Positions 7,011 to 8,746 of a DNA stretch of 8,746 nt are shown here, piece by piece. The stretch lies in NCBI GenBank assembly GCA_005885325.1, contig VAYX01000084.1, forward strand, positions 1 through 8,746, read 5' to 3'. Source of the stretch: Actinomycetota bacterium (GTDB lineage: Bacteria > Actinomycetota > UBA4738 > HRBIN12). The notes beneath the pieces are model-generated. The model had not been told where the DNA came from, did not search any database, and saw only the letters and a list, made by a program, of their open reading frames with translations. Within the stretch, counting starts at the first letter, position 1, and every line of letters begins with the position of its first letter. Both the position numbers and the translations under genes were made by a program.

Positions 7011-8390
7011 ATGTCGGCGGAAGCACCCCACACGGAGACGGTCGAGACCGGAGCATCGTCGGTGGTGCGCCGCGGATGGCCGCAGGCCATCCGCGGCGCC
7101 CTCCTCGCGGCGCTCTGCGTCGCCGCGCTGGGCCAGGTCGTCGCGTTCCTCGCGTTCCTGGCCGGCGGGCTCGCTGATGCGTCGGCCGGCCAGGCCGCTC
7201 GATACGGGTGGGCCCTGTTCTACGCGTTCCATCACGTCGGGCTGGCGTTTCGATCCCCCGACCTCCGCCTGCCGGCCGACGCCGAGCACGTCCTCGCGTG
7301 GCCCGGCGGCTATGCCGTGAACGCCGTCGTGGCGTTCGCGCTCCTGTCGGGCACCGCCCTGGCCGCCTGGATGCTGACGCGCGCGGGGCGAAGTGTCGGC
7401 GAGGCCGTCGGAGGCCCCGAGCTCCGCCGGGGCATCCACGGCGCCAAGGTGGCGGTCCCCTACGCCCTCCTCAGCTGGATCACCTCGTGGGGGTTGAGCG
7501 TCCGGCTCCGGCTCCCCGACGCCTCACCCCTGTCCGTTCACCCCTCGCACCTGGCCTCGTTCTTCTGGCCGCTCGTGATCGGTGCCGCGTTCGGCGCCCT
7601 CGGGGGGATCCGCTCGGCGGGCGAGGGCGTGTGGACGTCGCCGTGGATCTGGGAGACCGAGGCCTGGCCCCGGCGGTGGCACGGCGCAGTGCGCGGCGGC
7701 CTGTGGATGCTCGGCCTGGGACTGTCGCTCTCGCTCGTCGGCCTAGGGATCCTGGCGATCGTCGATGCGGACCGCACGGCGTCGCTCGTCGATGCGGCCT
7801 TCCACCCCGGAGTGGGGACCGGGTTCGCCGTGGTCCTGCTCGGGCTCCTCGCCTTGCCGAACGCTGCCACCTGGACCCTGGTCCCGGCGATGGGCGGCTG
7901 TCTGGAGGTAGGGGGAGGCGCGGGAACATCGCTGCCTCCCTACTGCTTCCTCTCCTACGGCTCGTTCTTCGGCCATCGCCTCCCCGATACCTTCAACTCT
8001 GCCTGGGGTTATCCCGAGCTCGGCCCGTCTCCCCGGGGATTCCTGCTCTTCCTCCTCGTCCCGGCGATCGCCGTCCTGACCGGCGGGGTCCTCGCCGCGG
8101 GGCGGGCACAGGTCCGGGGACACATGGAGGGCGCGCTGGTGGGGGCCATGGCCGGCGCGGTCTTCGCAGTCGCCCTGACGGCCCTGCTGATCCTGGCCCT
8201 CGTCACCGCCCGGTTCCACGGGCCGCTGTCCTATGTGGCCACGGGGTACTTCCGCTACGGGCCGTACCCACCGTACGTGCTGGAGCTGGGCTTGGCGTGG
8301 GGGGCGGTCGGCGGCGCGATCGGCGGGATCCTGCGTGCCGTCCGGACTCGCCGATCTCGTCCCGTGCATCGCGCCGTCATGCCCTCGTGA
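7011..8390 (+). CDS. Polytopic membrane protein of unknown function
   Basis: A 459-residue integral membrane protein that I do not recognise. About eight to ten hydrophobic segments are visible, near 27-51, 63-80, 100-123, 145-163, 182-203, 227-250, 268-290, 343-363, 372-400 and 424-442. The N-terminal 25 residues are hydrophilic and probably cytoplasmic, and the C-terminal end is arginine-rich (RAVRTRRSR), which also suggests an inside location. A long loop at about 291-342 is rich in Gly, Pro and aromatic residues, carries Cys297 and Cys312, and includes NSAWGYPELGPSPRG. I see no transport, enzyme or nucleotide-binding motif. The open frame begins at 6786, but that part overlaps the opposing ATPase gene. 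The ATG at 7011 has GAGGGG 5 nt upstream and is preferred; an ATG at 6990 and a GTG at 7005 are alternatives. It is divergent from the ABC operon, and any functional link is speculative. Confidence 0.8.
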   Translation: MSAEAPHTETVETGASSVVRRGWPQAIRGALLAALCVAALGQVVAFLAFLAGGLADASAGQAARYGWALFYAFHHVGLAFRSPDLRLPADAEHVLAWPGGYAVNAVVAFALLSGTALAAWMLTRAGRSVGEAVGGPELRRGIHGAKVAVPYALLSWITSWGLSVRLRLPDASPLSVHPSHLASFFWPLVIGAAFGALGGIRSAGEGVWTSPWIWETEAWPRRWHGAVRGGLWMLGLGLSLSLVGLGILAIVDADRTASLVDAAFHPGVGTGFAVVLLGLLALPNAATWTLVPAMGGCLEVGGGAGTSLPPYCFLSYGSFFGHRLPDTFNSAWGYPELGPSPRGFLLFLLVPAIAVLTGGVLAAGRAQVRGHMEGALVGAMAGAVFAVALTALLILALVTARFHGPLSYVATGYFRYGPYPPYVLELGLAWGAVGGAIGGILRAVRTRRSRPVHRAVMPS

Positions 8391-8402
8391 CCGGTCGAGT
8401 CG

Positions 8403-8431
8403 TTGTTTCGGGGGACCCGTCCTCCTATCCT
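8403..8431 (+). promoter_or_regulatory. Putative leaderless promoter of the secreted-protein gene
   Basis: TTGTTT (8403-8408) and TATCCT (8426-8431) are separated by 17 bp, the ideal spacing for a housekeeping sigma factor. The -10 box ends 6 nt before the ATG at 8438, placing the start of transcription at or very near the start codon. There is no Shine-Dalgarno sequence between them, so the mRNA is probably leaderless. This is the best-formed promoter candidate in the window. Confidence 0.55.
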
Positions 8432-8437
8432 CGGCCC

Positions 8438-8746
8438 ATGCACGCGCCCACCCGCCTGCGAAGGATCGCATCGAGCATCCTTCCGACCGTGGCGCTGATC
8501 GGCCTCGCCCCCACGGCCGCCCAAGCGGCGACGTGCACGTTCGACTCGTCCACCGCCACGGTCTCGGTCTCCGTTGGCAGCGGGACGACCACGCTCTCGG
8601 TGTCGGCCGGGAACGTCGTGGCCGATGGGTCGCCGTGCGGCAGCGCCACCGTCACGAACGCCGACACGATCGACGCGTCGGCGACCGGCGGGACCCTCGT
8701 CATCGACCTGTCCGGCGGGCCGTTCGCGCCCGGGCAGAAGGCAGAA
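8438..8746 (+). CDS. Secreted protein, N-terminal part; possibly RTX-like calcium-binding
   Basis: The first 103 residues of a protein that continues past the window end without a stop. It begins with a clear signal peptide: the basic stretch RLRR at 7-9, a hydrophobic core (SILPTVALIGLAPTAA) and a likely signal peptidase I site after AQA at residue 30. The mature start, ATCTFDSSTATVSVSVGSGT, is rich in Ser, Thr, Val and Gly, with alternating residues that suggest beta strands. Cys33 and Cys67 may form a disulfide. The block GTLVIDLSGGPFAPG at 85-99 resembles, from memory, the N-terminal region of actinobacterial secreted proteins that carry glycine- and aspartate-rich calcium-binding (RTX) repeats further on. 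Those repeats are not in the window, so the function is an inference. The start is supported by the signal peptide and the promoter directly upstream. Confidence 0.8.
   Translation, partial: MHAPTRLRRIASSILPTVALIGLAPTAAQAATCTFDSSTATVSVSVGSGTTTLSVSAGNVVADGSPCGSATVTNADTIDASATGGTLVIDLSGGPFAPGQKAE

Noticed and set aside
6857..7090. A longer N-terminus for the ATPase from the start at 7090
   Set aside because: It would cross the divergent control region and the start of the membrane protein gene, has no family resemblance, and the ATG at 6856 has a strong ribosome binding site.
5852..7177. A 441-codon plus-strand open frame across the ATPase gene and the divergent region
   Set aside because: It has low-complexity charged composition, is antisense to conserved ABC motifs, and overlaps the membrane protein gene in another frame.
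6144..7439. A 431-codon minus-strand open frame overlapping the ATPase and membrane protein genes
   Set aside because: It is in a different frame from the conserved ATPase, with shadow-type Arg/Gly/Pro composition.
8389..8396. An 8-bp perfect palindrome GACCGGTC at the end of the membrane protein gene
   Set aside because: It is too short for a terminator and expected by chance in GC-rich DNA; there is no loop or T tract.

Overview
The window reads as high-GC bacterial chromosome, most likely from an actinobacterium (Actinomycetota), possibly a poorly studied lineage. The evidence is strong GC bias at third codon positions, long antisense shadow frames, GTG starts, TANNNT-type -10 elements placed directly in front of start codons, and a threonyl-tRNA synthetase gene followed directly by a HIT-family gene (in Mycobacterium tuberculosis the same pair is Rv2614c-Rv2613c). 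This is mostly housekeeping and ordinary accessory sequence. I see no prophage, insertion sequence, CRISPR array, RNA gene or clear island boundary.

Layout. Positions 1-248 (+) hold the C-terminal end of an elongation factor G family protein. It converges on a minus-strand run of five co-directional genes, read from right to left: an ABC-transporter ATPase (6095-6856), its ten-helix MacB/FtsX-type permease (3536-6088), thrS (1538-3466), a HIT-domain nucleotide phosphorylase/hydrolase (1046-1531) and an alpha/beta hydrolase (255-1049). Spacing suggests two transcription units. The ATPase and permease are 6 bp apart. ThrS, HIT and hydrolase are separated by 6 bp and then by an ATGA overlap. The 69 bp before thrS hold a hairpin candidate and a -10-like box. 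Divergent from the transporter, on the plus strand, are an unrecognised polytopic membrane protein (7011-8390) and, behind its own promoter-like sequence, the start of a secreted protein (8438 to the window end) that resembles the N-terminus of actinobacterial calcium-binding, RTX-like proteins.

How the genes may work together. ThrRS charges tRNA-Thr and, like several aminoacyl-tRNA synthetases, can make diadenosine tetraphosphate as a side product. The adjacent HIT protein belongs to a group that degrades such dinucleotides, so the pair may form a production and clean-up unit. The ATPase and permease form a complete two-gene ABC system of the MacB/LolCDE type, without a visible periplasmic adaptor. 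The divergent membrane protein could be related to it or merely adjacent.

The points most worth a second look are the two probable leaderless promoters (thrS and the secreted protein), the unrecognised membrane protein, the hydrolase coupled to thrS-HIT, and the small inverted repeat that contains both convergent stop codons. I found no convincing evidence of a wholly new biological system.
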